Assembly: GCA_007115705.1 (NCBI GenBank)
Contig: QXEO01000549.1
Coordinates: 1,054,001 to 1,118,000 of the forward strand
Origin: Dactylis glomerata
Taxonomy: Eukaryota > Streptophyta > Magnoliopsida > Poales > Poaceae
Direction of reading: 5' to 3'
Length of the DNA: 64,000 nt
Shown: piece by piece, positions 10,433 through 22,642 of the stretch
Layout: each line of letters starts with the position of its first letter
Position numbering within the stretch: the first letter of the stretch is position 1
The notes under the pieces: generated by a model
What the model was told of the DNA's origin: nothing
The model's database searches: none
The model's input: only the letters and a program-made list of their open reading frames with translations
Translations under genes and position numbers: made by a program

Positions 10433-11536
10433 GTTGACGCCATTGGTTCATATATATCCCTGTTAGTTCATAATTTGTTCAACTTATACAATTGCCTATC
10501 GTGGATGTCCTCCGGTACAAGAGAAACTCTGCCGGATTTCTCCCGTGGCATTGTATATATACCCTACCATCCGAATATGGATAGATAACGATGGGAAACC
10601 TGATTGTCATCAACCTTTAGAACTTTTGGGTTAGTAAAATACATCCCAAGAGTAGAATAGAGCATCCTACCGGATATCCACAATTGTGTGGGTACACCGC
10701 AGATTTCTTCAAGAGACCATCAGAAAGAGGTAGTAGTAAGACCGACCAAGACCAATAGTCTAACCATGGAGACCAGATGGTTAGAGGACAAGACTTCTAG
10801 AGACAATTATAAAGGTCTAAGGGGGGAGTAGGCTTTGAGTTTGAAAGAAGTAAACAAAATAAGTTGGAGTAAGAAAACAACCTGGATGAACGAGGATTTT
10901 AGAAAGCTAATGGTGTTGGGAGTTGGAGGTGGTGTATAATGATTAACTTTCCTAAAAATTCACCGCAACTCCTTTAGGAGAGTAGTGAAGGAGTTAGACG
11001 ATCGTGGAACATGAACCACCGTTAGTATGAACCGCAATTGGTAACTTTTTGAGCATAGAGGACCAAGATCAAACATATGAAGGTGAACCAAAACCCTAGG
11101 TGGGATAGTCTAGAGTAGTCTAATCCATTCCTTGGGACTAAGCCTTTAGGTATGCCTATGTCTTAACAAGACCTCTTAAGTATCATTTTGAGCTCTGTGA
11201 AACCTTATTTTATAGACACTAACCAGGCTATAAATACAAGGTTGATACTCTAGTACGGAGACTTAACCAAAACAACTTGTCAAAATAAGTAGAATAAGAT
11301 GCTAAAGATTATTGGATTCTCCGAGAGTGTTGGAAGATAGTGTCGGATCAATTCCAGTGGTAATTGTTCAGAATCGGGCATAGAGGATTCAAGAGACATC
11401 CTGAAGAAAGTGATATCATCTATATCCAAATTCTTTGGAGATGGAGTTGCAAGCTAGATGATATCAACGATAAGCTCAGCCCAAACATAAGAGAGTTTGA
11501 ACTTCGAGGACGAAGTTTATTTTAAGGGGGAGAGTC
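10433..11536 (+). mobile_element. T1 internal region, 3' part
   Basis: Noncoding as far as I can read. It ends in a chromovirus-style tail, GAGGACGAAGTT then TTTTAAGGGGGAGAGTC (polypurine tract, ~11519-11536), directly before an LTR starting TGTAACATCC. No gag or pol motif is recognised, so T1 is either non-autonomous or its coding part lies outside. G1 inserted at its left edge. Confidence 0.7.
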
Positions 11537-11718
11537 TGTAACATCCCAGGATGTGAGGCTAGAAATAGAGAGAAAACAGTTGTGTGCATTGCATTCATGC
11601 ATAGAAAATCTGGGAAATTTTTGCGCTTTTAAATAAAACTTGTCAAAGTAATCGAGGTTTCTCTTGTGTTGATGGGAATAGAGTTAGTCATCGACATGAG
11701 TGCGATAAATTTCAAAAT
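11537..11718 (+). repeat. T1 3' LTR, piece a
   Basis: Starts TGTAACATCCCAGG just after the polypurine tract and is cut at 11718 by T2's LTR. It is duplicated at 21855-22036; the sequence resumes at 32948. Confidence 0.8.
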
Positions 11719-12318
11719 TGTAACATCCCAAGATTTTATCAAATTTTGGAGGGAATTTTTTTGTTTTTGCAAACCTATGTTTGAGTGTGAATCTCAACTA
11801 TTATTTTATAAAATACTATTTTCCTATTTTCTTTAAAAGAATTATTTTCAAACCCTATTTCTATTTCTTTTATGCAAGCAAAGCCTTTGGCTAAATTTAT
11901 AAAGCCTTTTTGAAAATCTTGTTTTATTTTGGGAAAACATGTTTCTTACTGTCTTAGATTGTTGCTTGGAATTTTAGAAAATTTCTGAAAGTGGTTTGAT
12001 TTGAAGCATTTTTGCAAAAGATACAAAAGGAATAAGAAAACAAAAAAGGAAAAAGAAGAAAAGAAAAGAAAATAAGAAAAAGGGCCTCGGGGAACCCTTT
12101 GGCCCGGTAAGGAGAAACAGCCCACGGCCTGCTAACTCAAACCGAATCGGTACCCTATGTTCCCTTCTCCCCCGCTGACGTGTGGGCCCTACCTGCCAGG
12201 CCACGTCACCCTTCTTCTTCCCTGGACCGGAGATCACGCCGGAGACCGTTTCCTCACTGTAATTTCTCCTCTTCAATTCCTGATTTAATACCTGCCCGTT
12301 TCTTCCCCGAGCCACGCC

Positions 12319-12324
12319 TATAAG
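12319..12324 (+). promoter_or_regulatory. T2 LTR TATA box (duplicated copy)
   Basis: TATAAG in CGCCTATAAGTAGCCCC, about 600 bp into the LTR, conserved in all three T2 LTRs. It predicts a short U3 and a ~3.5 kb R-U5. Confidence 0.65.
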
Positions 12325-14873
12325 TAGCCCCAGCACTCCTCCCCCATCTCCCTTTCGTCCTCCTGCACGAGACACCGCCAGGCCGGCGGAATTCCTCGCC
12401 GGAGTCTGACGCATCTGCAGCGTCTCCGCACGAAATCGGCAGCGTAGGTGAGGCCAAGCCCCTCCTTTCCCTCCTGACCTTTCTCCCCTTTTCCTTGCGC
12501 ATCTGACGATACCTTCCACTTGTCCTACTTCACAGCGAATCGACGCATCCATTCCGAGCCCGAAGATCGCCGTCGCCAAAGCTCCTCCGGCCGCTTCCCT
12601 TCCTCTCTCCTGGAAACAATCGACCGCACCGGCCACGCATTCGACATCACTGCATCCAGACGCACCTCGTCACCCTCTCCATTGCCACCAGGAGCCCCTG
12701 GAACCCCATTGTCGTCCACGCTCGAGCCGACTCCGGCGAACTCGACCATCTCCGGCGAGTATCTGGAAACCCTAGGTGAGCTTCTCTCCTCTCTGATTCT
12801 TATCGTCCATCCGATCAAGATCCAAAAGCCCAGATCGCTTCACTTAAACGAGGAGGTATCAGTGGATCTGGTACGTTCGATCCACTTAAGATCTAACGGC
12901 CCGCAACCTTGATCCACCCGAATCGGTATCGACCTGTCAGGTTGCGCCAAGTGTCAGCCTCTGGTTTAAACCGAATTCAAATTAGAAACTTTGAATCAGA
13001 TTTGGTCTAAAACTTGCAAAAATCATATCTTTCATTCTACAACTCGAAAAATCACAAATAAGATGTCTCTGGAAAACTAAGAATGAGTAGAATCCAATGG
13101 TGCAATAATATTCCATTGTCTCTGTAATTAATTTGAATTTATTTTCAGATTGATTCAAATCCTTCTATTGCACAAATAAATTCATATCTTTTGTTCCACA
13201 CATCCAAAAATTTCAAATTTGTAGTCTCTGGATTTCTTAGAACTTGTAGAACAGCATAGGATCAAGAAAATCCAAATTTGATACGTGCACACACTTTGTG
13301 CATTCAAATTTGTCCAAATCACCATTTTGATGATAATTCAAATTTGATAACTTATTTTAGAATGATTCCAATTGCAGTGACTTTGTATTACTGCAAGCTA
13401 TCCAGTAGCATCACTCCCATATTTTATTGAACCACTTCAACAATTATTCAAATTCTAAAATGAGAATTTGAGTATTCCTATATGGATTAGTTCTATTTCT
13501 ATTTCAATCAATGATTCCTTTCTACTTTAGTGAATCCTATATTCATACCTAGTCACCAATGTTATCTAAACAACACCTTGATCAAGATCATATTCACTTA
13601 GACCTATCTTGTCTAGTTCACACATATTCGAATTACAATTGTGTTATTTGAGTAAAGTGTGATACATCTCAATCATAGATTCTATTCTTGCTATCCTTGT
13701 GGTGTTGATCTAATCAACATTATAGCACCTATCCAATACTCCATGTACCCAATAGAAACCTTAAACCATAATCTGAAATGTTATCTACCCATACTCAATC
13801 CTCTATCCACTTGATCCCGATTTCATGTGTAGAGCTATTCGATTACCAAATGAGTTAATTGAGTAACTCAATGATTCATGAATCCTAGCCTAAGCTTAAG
13901 TGTAATATATACTATTTAAGAATAATTGTTGTTACACTTATTCAATAGTATTGCTATTGCACTATTTTGTCTCTTATGTGATTTACCCACAGGAGATATT
14001 CCAAGATTCAATATGCTTTAATAAAGCATAAAGACCTCACTCATTATATTTTTGTTTAATTCATATATGTACTCAAATTGCAATTGTGCTACTTGAGTAG
14101 AATATGAATTCATCTCAAACCTAGATTTTGTTAATGTGGTGTTGTTATAACCCGTACCATAGTATGTGTTATACACCATGTTGATCAATGAACCATTTGA
14201 GCCATGTCCTCAAATATCAATTATTCATACCCAATCCCATGCCTACTTAGTTCTGCTCACATGTATGGAACTATTCAACTTGCAAATGTGCTAATTGAGT
14301 AGTTCAAGCATTCTTAAAGCATAAAAACTTCATCAATTACATTATGCCTAACCCAATCCTCCCTCAAATCATATTGATCTTCCCCAGCTAAGCTCTCAAA
14401 TCCATATCTCACAATTCATATTTCCTTTGCCATATCTTTCTATCATAACATCTCAATAAATCTAAATTGTTAAACAAACACCCTTCAATTGTTTGATTTG
14501 TTTGATTGCGTTTGTATGGATTGTTTATGGTATGCTATTTCTTGTGCTATAGTTTTTGCGAAGAACTACGTGCTTAGTTGAGGGAAGAGAAACATCGTGA
14601 ACCTCAAAAAGGCAAGTGACACACATTCTTGACCTACTTTTCAAATACTGCATTAGTGTTTTTAATGTAGTATGCATGATAGGTGTTCTAATGTTTTCAA
14701 TTGCAAAGACTTTGCAAATGCTTAGATCCTAGTAGTGTGAAGCTATCCCTCAAACTCTACCTTGCTAGGATTGAATATCAAGTTTTGAAAATGATGGTGC
14801 CATTGCCATGCTGTGTATGATTTGTAAAGATGAAAATTAATAACCCAATGAACCACCTGGGTGCAATCTTGTG

Positions 14874-15417
14874 GCTACTCAGGGCCACACACCTGGCTAT
14901 CAATCCAGGACATGTGTGGTGGTTATCACCTGAGAGTACACAACTCAGGGCTACACACCTGGCTATCAACCCAGGACATGTGTGGTGGTTATCACCTGAG
15001 AGTACCTTGTATTGGTTGTACCTAGGAACAGAGAGAGGGCATGTCGCGCGAAAGGAATCTCATCACCTTTTCAAAATAATTAAAACTTGAATAGTGACTA
15101 CTTAGGGCTACACACCTGACTATCAAGTCAGGACATGTGTGGTGGTTATCACCTAAGGGTCCTCACCAATCCCAAGACTAGCTACTTAGGGCTACACACC
15201 TGACTATCAACTCAGGACATGTGTGGTGGTTATCACCTAAGGGTTATCTTGGGGCTTTAATTGAACCAAGCTACTCAGGGCCATATACCTGGCTATCAAC
15301 CCATGGTATGTGGTGGTTATCACCTGAGGGCTATTCGTGTTTTGTTGAGTTACTACCCAGAGCTACACAACTTGGCTATCAACCCAAGGTTTGTGTGGTG
15401 GTTATCATCTGGGGGTT
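14874..15417 (+). repeat. Six-unit covarying hairpin array (duplicated T2 LTR)
   Basis: Six ~55 bp units, spaced irregularly. Each folds as an outer stem, a middle stem and an inner stem around loop CTATCAA. Outer stem pairs are CTCAGG/CCTGAG, CTTAGG/CCTAAG and CCCAGA/TCTGGG. Inner pairs are CCTGG/CCAGG, CCTGA/TCAGG and CTTGG/CCAAG. The middle stem ACACACC/TGTGTGG becomes ATATACC/GGTATGT in unit 5. Changes on one side are matched on the other. Confidence 0.85.
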
Positions 15418-15884
15418 ACCTTGACCTTAAAGAAAAATCTGAATGTTTTAAAAATGTTATGATAGGATAAAACTTGCTTTATGCAATTCAGCCTTTGAGA
15501 TCCACCAGCCAAATATCATGTAGATAGCTTTTTCACAACAGCCACCAAATATGTGTCATTTGCCAGTACATCATTGTACTGACCCCTCTGGGGCTGCATA
15601 TTCAAACGTGCAGGTTTTATTTCGAGTAAGGAACCAGGAGTAGGATCTCGAGACTACATTCCAACATGTCTGCCTGTGGCACATGATGAAGGATGGAGGC
15701 TCACGGCAACTATGCTTTATGCTGTGTACTCGTAAGAATGAAGACCTATGTAACTAGTTTTACGTTGTAATATTGATGCTATTGCAATGATTACTTATTT
15801 TGTACTATGGTGCTATCTACTGATCTAGGGAATGGCACTTAACACAGGAGTTCTGCCTTTAGCAAAAGGCGGGGCGTTACAAAA

Positions 15885-15896
15885 TGGTATCAGAGC
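15885..15896 (+). other. T2 primer binding site (duplicated copy)
   Basis: TGGTATCAGAGC, complementary to the 3' end of initiator tRNA-Met, three bases after the LTR. Confidence 0.95.
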
Positions 15897-16522
15897 ATAG
15901 TGTTGCCTGTAGGATCGAGACCCTAGGTTTGGATTAGAGATAGGAAGGCCCTAGGATAATAATCTCTATCTCATCTTACTTCTATTTACATTTAAAAAAA
16001 ATGTGTTTGCATCTTGAAACTCCTTGTATTTCTCCCCTACTTCATTTTCAAATGATTCCCTTAGATGACCCAACTCTCGGAACCATCAAGAAAGGACAGA
16101 AGAACACAATGTGCCAGAAGAATGAGACTTCTACTTCATAGGTTGACCTTGATCCAACATGAAGAACTACATTGAAGACCAACAAAGAGCTCGAGGAAAT
16201 GTGGATAGGAAGGCTGCCCAACACCAACGATGCATTGGGGAAGTGGAAATAAGAAATGGAACAATGAAACTATAGTAGAATAGACCACCAAGATTCTAGT
16301 TTATAGAACCAACAATTTATAGATGCTTCTATGATCATACAAAATTGGTGTATGACCATATTATTTTGTTAGCGTGTTTTTCCAAAACTTATCAAAAAGA
16401 TTTTTCAATGATTGCTTGGTTTATGTTTGTTTGTTGCATGGTTTGTTGTTTGTGCATGGGTAGGAAAATTTTCTTCTTTAGTTCTATCTATCTATTACTC
16501 ACCTTTGCTAAAACCACCTCAG
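15897..16522 (+). other. T2 untranslated leader (duplicated copy)
   Basis: No conserved reading frame. It contains a TCTA/TATC microsatellite near 16485-16497 that differs by one repeat from the other copy. Confidence 0.7.
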
Positions 16523-16997
16523 ATGCCGCCTCGCCGTGAAAACAACAACCGCAGGAACAACAACATCAGCAACCTCTGTGATGTGGTCCAACAGTTAGCC
16601 ACAGGTCAAGCCCAGCTCATGCAGATGACGACCCAATTCATCCAAGCAAACACCAACCTCATGAACAACAACAACAACAATCCACGACCCCCACCTCAAG
16701 TGGACCGACTAGCTCGTTTCTTGAAGCTCAGACCCAATAAGTTTTCATCTGCCACAGACCCAATAGTGGCCGATGACTGGCTGCGTTCAGTCAGTAAGGA
16801 CTTAGTTACCTGTGAGTGCATAGATGCTGAAAAGATTAGATTCACTGCCCACCTGCTAGAGGGACCAGCAGCAATGTGGTGGGATACTTACCAAGTCACC
16901 AATCCAATTGAAGGTCTGGACTGGGATTCCTTCAGGGAAGGCTTTCGTAATGCTCATATCTCCACGGGCATTATGAATCTAAAGAAAGATGAGTTCC
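16523..16997 (+). pseudogene. T2 gag, truncated by the duplication joint
   Basis: Starts MPPRRENNN and reads through the first half of the gag domain (FLKLRPNKFSSATDP, WWDTYQV) to residue ~158, where the duplication joint fuses it to antisense G1 RT sequence. The frame happens to stay open across the joint to 17245, giving a chimeric frame of ~240 codons. The intact counterpart is 26845-27849. Confidence 0.88.
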
Positions 16998-17338
16998 ATC
17001 CTTGGGAGTGGATAAGGATCCTTGGGACAGGCCTTGTTGAGACTTGTGAAATCTACGCAGAGGCGCCCACTGCCATTAGCCTTTGGGACAACCACCGGAT
17101 TGGCAATCCAGGTGGGGTGGGCTACCTCGCGTATCAACTTGGCCTTCTTCAGCTTCTCTATCTCTTGGACGATGAAGTCTTGTATCTCTTGTGCTTGCTT
17201 CCTGGTCTTCTGCTTCATGGGGTGCGCCTGAGGGCACACGGCTAAGTGGTGCTCAATCACCTCCCTAGGAACGCCGGGCATATCTGACGGAGTCCAAGCG
17301 AATATGTCAGAGTTTGCCCGCAGGAAGGTGACGAGCAC
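16998..17338 (-). pseudogene. RT N-terminal fragment (G1 copy 2)
   Basis: Carries the first RT motifs up to LCVDFTSLNKACPKDPYPLP, then is cut at the duplication joint, before the YIDD active site. Same frame and upstream stop as copy 1. Confidence 0.88.
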
Positions 17339-17344
17339 GCTTTC

Positions 17345-18201
17345 CTATTTTGGAGAAAGCCCTGCCCCGATGGTGACGAAGTTTTCGCAGCCCCCAGCCA
17401 GGAGCGGGACCTTCTTTGTAGCAGAGCGCTCTTGGGTAAACTGGGGCCTCCTTCCTGAGGGTACCAAAGCTTCCCCAGTGCTCATGTCCAGCATCGGATG
17501 GACCAGGTCTTCGCTTGGAGTAGGTGATGCAGAGGCGGCGAACTTCTTCCCTATCGAGCCCGGCAGTAGGGGCTCGAGAGAGGCCTTCTTCGCAGCAGGC
17601 CGTTCTTGTGACACGAGCTACTTCTTCCTCGTGAGGTCACCGGAGTGTTCCAGCAGATCTTCATCAGCGTGGAACATGGTGGCGGCCCCACGGTAGACAT
17701 GCTCTACAGATCAGAGAGCGTCCTTTTCGTTGCAGCGCATCGTGATCGTGCCATTAGCGCCCGGAATCTTGAGGACGTTGAAGCCATGATGCGTTGCCGC
17801 CATGAATCTCGCTAGAGCTGGATAGCCGAGGATGGCATTGTACGGCAGCACAATGTAGGCGACGTCGAAGTTGAGGCTTTCTGTCCTGTAGTTGTCCCGG
17901 GTGCCGAAGGTGATGGGCAGGCGCACCTGCCCGATTGGCGTTGTAGAACCCTCTGTTACCCCGAAGAACAGTCGGGTGGGCATGAGCCGATGGTACGGCA
18001 CCTGCATCTTCACGAAGACCTCGATGGAGATGATGTTGAGGCCCGCCCCTCCATCGATGAGAGTACGGTTGACGGCGATGTTATCGATGGTAGGAGTGCA
18101 CAAGAGGGGAATTGTGCCCACGCCCTTAGTGGAGGTCGGATGATCCTCCTCGTCGAAGCCGATCTTGCTGGTTGACCACTTCATCAAGCGGTTGCTGGCG
18201 C
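17345..18201 (-). pseudogene. Protease and linker (G1 copy 2)
   Basis: Same DGGAGLN active-site loop as copy 1, with a few substitutions (an Asn-to-Asp codon change before NIAVNRT, Asp-to-Asn in the ESL region). In-frame TGA at 17711-17713 and TAG at 17345-17347 are shared with copy 1, so they predate the duplication. Confidence 0.8.
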
Positions 18202-19787
18202 TGGGCTCCACCCAGGAGGCAAGCGGCGAAGCCTCACGGCTCTTGATAGCCCCCCTGGTTCTCTTCCCGATGATCATTCGCCGGTGGAGGCAGCGGTAGC
18301 GGGTCGGGATCTGCATGAGACAGACCATCGTGGCGGCGACCCTCGTCCCGGTCGTTGTCGCGGCGATCGCCCCGGGATCCGCCCTTGCCGTGGCTACGGC
18401 TACTCCCACGGCGCTTGGTGACACCATTTTCTTCATGAAACTTCCGGACAATCCAACAATCGTCGGTATTGTGGGTGTCCTTTTTGTGGAGGATGCAGTA
18501 GCGATGACGTCGACCTTTATCGTGCTCGGAGCAGTCCCCGCGGCGCTGCTTATGAACAGGCTCTACCACGAGGACAGCAGCCTCCTTGCGCTTGGGGTCC
18601 TTGGACTTCGGCTTTGGGGGAAGCGCCTCTGGCAGGTTGTGCGCGAAGAGCCTCCCCTCCTCGGCCTTGGTGCATCTGTCGGCGATCTCGAAGAGCCTGA
18701 CGACGGAAGTCAGCTCATCATTCACGGACAACTTCTCCCTCATCTTGATGTCGGAAATGCGCATGGAGAACGCAGAGATGACCTCCTCATTGGAGATCCG
18801 GGGAATCTTGTTCCTCATCTGGCTAAAGCACTGGATATACTGACGAAGCGTCTCGCCCTTGTACTGACGCACCACCTTAAGATCATTCTTGGTGGTGGGG
18901 CGCTCGTACATGGGCATGAAGTTGGCGACGAACTGACGACATAAGTCCTTCCATGAAGTCATGGATTCGTGAGGAAGATTCATGAGCCAAGTTCACGGAG
19001 CGTCTTTGAGGGCCATGGGAAACCAATTGGCCATCGCACGCTGATCTCCACGCGCGGCCTGAACGGCGACGACGTAGAGCCGGAGGAATTCGACAGGGTT
19101 GGTGGTCCCGTCGTAAGGCGCGCCGATGTCCGGCTTGAACTTATCAGGCCAGACCACGTAGCGTTGCTGGCGAGTGAGAGCAAGGCACCCGGGGTTCTAG
19201 ATAGGGTCCCCGGGGGTCTTGACGTTCTTGCGAGCTTCGCCGATGTCGTCGATGGCGCGGTCATGATTTTCGCAGTGGCGCTCAAGGGAGACGCGTGCGT
19301 GTTCCGGAGCGCGTTGGACGATTTGGCAGCTAGGCTCCCCGCGCGGCGAAGATGCGGCGCGGGAAGCCACCTTCTTGGCCTTGGCGTCCTTCCCATCTCC
19401 GGCACCCAGGGCATGGTGCCCCGCCGCCGGATCTGGTTCTCCCATGCCCTGGGCTCCTCCCTGGGACGGGTCTTCGTTTTCGATGGCGATGAGCTCGGCG
19501 ATTCGAGCGCGCCACCCCTCACGCCCATCCGCAGTGGGTTGATAGCACAGCAGCTCCTGCGCCATGGCGAGAGCCTGCGCAGGGGACAGCTGACTCCCAG
19601 AACGAGCGCAAGAAGTAGCGGTGGCGGTGAAGGAGAGCAAAGGCTCTATACGCACGGACGGGAGGTAGGAGGACTCCAGATCTTCCTCCTCGGCCGAGAT
19701 GAGCTGACGACGGAAGATGGGCTCGGTTTGCCCCCGCACGACATTGCGGCGGTGAAGACGCTCGAGCCTTGCACTGGCGTCGGCCAT
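18202..19787 (-). pseudogene. Gag, less damaged copy (G1 copy 2)
   Basis: From MADASARLER at 19787 the frame is continuous through the N-terminal region. It has Gln where copy 1 has TAG and lacks copy 1's 1-bp deletion (extra base near 19332). It still carries TAG at 19197-19199, TGA ~18993-18995 and TGA 18234-18236, each plausibly a C-to-T change of a Gln or Arg codon. The capsid motifs are as in copy 1. Confidence 0.85.
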
Positions 19788-19822
19788 GTCGAATCAGATC
19801 TAGAAGAAAACACACCACAGCC

Positions 19823-19839
19823 CTCTACCTGGCGCGCCA
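19823..19839 (-). other. Primer binding site (G1 copy 2)
   Basis: TGGCGCGCCAGGTAGAG on the minus strand, two bases from the LTR. Confidence 0.8.
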
Positions 19840-19841
19840 AA

Positions 19842-20749
19842 TGTCGATGGATTTCGTGTCGCAAGAACACGGGGTACCACGCGATAGACCCAAAGATTCG
19901 AACGTAGGAGGCTGAAAGTGGGAGATCTTGGATCACAACGACACACGGTGACGGAAGCCTTGAGTCGTTGAACGCACAACGCACTGCAGAGAGAGACACC
20001 GAGCCTTACCCAGGTTCAGGGCCCTCGTGGTGAGGTAAAACCCCTACTTCCTGCCTTCTTGTATTACGACGCGATACCTCGCAAGGAGTACAAGGTCTTG
20101 GTTACAGAGCTCTAAGTACCCGAAGGTAGAAGAACCAACTTAGCCTAGCTAGGAGCCCGGAGATGAAGATTCGATCCCCTCCAACGGGTGGCCTCCCCTC
20201 CTTCTATAGCGCCACGGTCCTCCTTCCCCTTATCTTCTTGGGGAAGGGGTTGGCACACACAGCCAAGGAGGGAGGACAGCTGTAGTCTTGATTCTTTCGT
20301 GGACGTAGTCTTCGTAGAGTTGTGGCGCCGGTCCACAGGAGTGGGTGGAGGAAGCTGACATCCTCCTCTGGCGCCCTGCACCGTCCACCCTATTTTTAGG
20401 GGGTTGGCCAACAACCACTGTGCCGCTTTATGCAGGCATTGCGAAAGTTGGTCTCCTCCCTGTCGGGGGTAGCGTGGGCGGTACGCGGTCTTCTGCTCTA
20501 ATCTTCTTGCTCAGCACGAAAGCGTGCCGAGCTGACGTGGACGTGGTCCCTCCCCTCATGAGAAACGGCTCGTGAGGAGGTCTTCTAGTCCTTAGCAGTT
20601 TTAGTCGTCGTTCTCCTCATGAGGCGCCTCCTCATGAGGGTCTTCTCCGCTGGGCTTCGATCGTCGTTCCACCCCTGGGCCGAAGCTGGGCCGTTGAAGG
20701 GGCCCAGGAGCAGGTGGACCGGGATACCCCGGTATCCAGAACGCCGATA
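19842..20749 (-). repeat. G1 5' LTR (copy 2, 908 bp)
   Basis: Almost identical to 9525-10432, including the TA end. Confidence 0.93.
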
Positions 20750-21854
20750 GTTGACGCCATTGGTTCATATATATCCCTGTTAGTTCATAATTTGTTCAAC
20801 TTATACAATTGCCTATCGTGGATGTCCTCCGGTACAAGAGAAACTCTGCCGGATTTCTCCCGTGGCATTGTATATATACCCTACCATCCGAATATGGATA
20901 GATAACGATGGGAAACCTGATTGTCATCAACCTTTAGAACTTTTGGGTTAGTAAAATACATCCCAAGAGTAGAATAGAGCATCCTACCGGATATCCACAA
21001 TTGTGTGGGTACACCGCAGATTTCTTCAAGAGACCATCAGAAAGAGGTAGTAGTAAGACCGACCAAGACCAATAGTCTAACCATGGAGACCAGATGGTTA
21101 GAGGACAAGACTTCTAGAGACAATTATAAAGGTCTAAGGGGGGGAGTAGGCTTTGAGTTTGAAAGAAGTAAACAAAATAAGTTGGAGTAAGAAAACAACC
21201 TAGATGAACGAGGATTTTAGAAAGCTAATGGTGTTGGGAGTTGGAGGTGGTGTATAATGATTAACTTTCCTAAAAATTCACCGCAACTCCTTTAGGAGAG
21301 TAGTGAAGGAGTTAGACGATCGTGGAACATGAACCACCGTTAGTATGAACCGCAATTGGTAACTTTTTGAGCATAGAGGACCAAGATCAAACATATGAAG
21401 GTGAACCAAAACCCTAGGTGGGATAGTCTAGAGTAGTCTAATCCATTCCTTGGGACTAAGCCTTTAGGTATGCCTATGTCTTAACAAGACCTCTTAAGTA
21501 TCATTTTGAGCTCTGTGAAACCTTATTTTATAGACACTAACCAGGCTATAAATACAAGGTTGATACTCTAGTACGGAGACTTAACCAAAACAACTTGTCA
21601 AAATAAGTAGAATAAGATGCTAAAGATTATTGGATTCTCCGAGAGTGTTGGAAGATAGTGTCGGATCAATTCCAGTGGTAATTGTTCAGAATCGGGCATA
21701 GAGGATTCAAGAGACATCCTGAAGAAAGTGATATCATCTATATCCAAATTCTTTGGAGATGGAGTTGCAAGCTAGATGATATCAACGATAAGCTCAGTCC
21801 AAACATAAGAGAGTTTGAACTTCGAGGACGAAGTTTATTTTAAGGGGGAGAGTC
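20750..21854 (+). mobile_element. T1 internal region, duplicated
   Basis: Copy of 10433-11536, with one extra G near 21144. No coding sequence recognised; ends in the polypurine tract before the LTR. Confidence 0.75.
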
Positions 21855-22036
21855 TGTAACATCCCAGGATGTGAGGCTAGAAATAGAGAGAAAACAGTTG
21901 TGTGCATTGCATTCATGCATAGAAAATCTGGGAAATTTTTGCGCTTTTAAATAAAACTTGTCAAAGTGATCGAGGTTTCTCTTGTGTTGATGGGAATAGA
22001 GTTAGTCATCGACATGAGTGCGATAAATTTCAAAAT
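21855..22036 (+). repeat. T1 3' LTR, piece a (copy 2)
   Basis: This is the copy truly adjacent to the complete T2. AAAAT at 22032-22036 is the left half of T2's target duplication, and T1's LTR resumes at 32948. Confidence 0.8.
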
Positions 22037-22636
22037 TGTAACATCCCAAGATTTTATCAAATTTTGGAGGGAATTTTTTTGTTTTTGCAAACCTATGTTT
22101 GAGTGTGAATCTCAACTATTATTTTATAAAATACTATTTTCCTATTTTCTTTAAAAGAATTATTTTCAAACCCTATTTCTATTTCTTTTATGCAAGCAAA
22201 GCCTTTGGCTAAATTTATAAAGCCTTTTTGAAAATCTTGTTTTATTTTGGGAAAACATGTTTCTTACTGTCTTAGATTGTTGCTTGGAATTTTAGAAAAT
22301 TTCTGAAAGTGGTTTGATTTGAAGCATTTTTGCAAAAGATACAAAAGGAATAAGAAAACAAAAAAGGAAAAAGAAGAAAAGAAAAGAAAATAAGAAAAAG
22401 GGCCTCGGGGAACCCTTCGGCCCGGTAAGGAGAAACAGCCCACGGCCTGCTAACTCAAACCGAATCGGTACCCTATGTTCCCTTCTCCCCCGCTGACGTG
22501 TGGGCCCTACCTGCCAGGCCACGTCACCCTTCTTCTTCCCTGGACCGGAGATCACGCCGGAGACCGTTTCCTCACTGTAATTTCTCCTCTTCAATTCCTG
22601 ATTTAATACCTGCCCGTTTCTTCCCCGAGCCACGCC

Positions 22637-22642
22637 TATAAG
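22637..22642 (+). promoter_or_regulatory. T2 5' LTR TATA box
   Basis: TATAAG in the conserved CGCCTATAAGTAGC context. Transcription would start ~30 bp downstream. Confidence 0.65.

Larger units (their letters stand above)
11719..15881 (+). repeat. T2 5' LTR, duplicated copy (4,163 bp)
   Basis: Starts TGTAACATCCCAAG and ends GGGGCGTTACA, then a tRNA-Met primer site. It matches 22037-26199 almost base for base. Open frames within it are not conserved between copies and have no family features. Confidence 0.93.
6682..16997 (+). repeat. Tandem duplication, unit 1 (10,316 bp)
   Basis: The unit runs from inside G1's RT to inside T2's gag and recurs directly downstream at 16998-27319. Only a few dozen single-base differences and small indels are visible by eye (for example one base near 9015/19332, one G in a poly-G run near 10826/21144 and a TATC unit near 16490/26815). 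The copy includes the right half of G1, T1's internal end and the complete T2 5' LTR. Confidence 0.93.
16998..20749 (-). mobile_element. G1 partial second copy
   Basis: 5' half of G1 (LTR, primer site, gag, protease, start of RT), present only because of the tandem duplication. Its right LTR is followed by GTTGA, the same target duplication, but it has no left LTR. Confidence 0.93.

Noticed and set aside
12520..12912. Open frames on both strands in T2 LTRs near the TATA box (also 22838 and 29917)
   Set aside because: GC-rich LTR sequence just after the promoter; no domain, and frames on both strands at once. Conservation among the three LTRs reflects recent common origin.
14874..15417. Repeat array as CRISPR
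   Set aside because: Units are variable palindromic hairpins in a plant LTR, without uniform repeats and spacers or cas genes.
15885..15896. Possible tRNA gene at the primer sites
   Set aside because: Only the short complement to the tRNA 3' end is present, without a cloverleaf.
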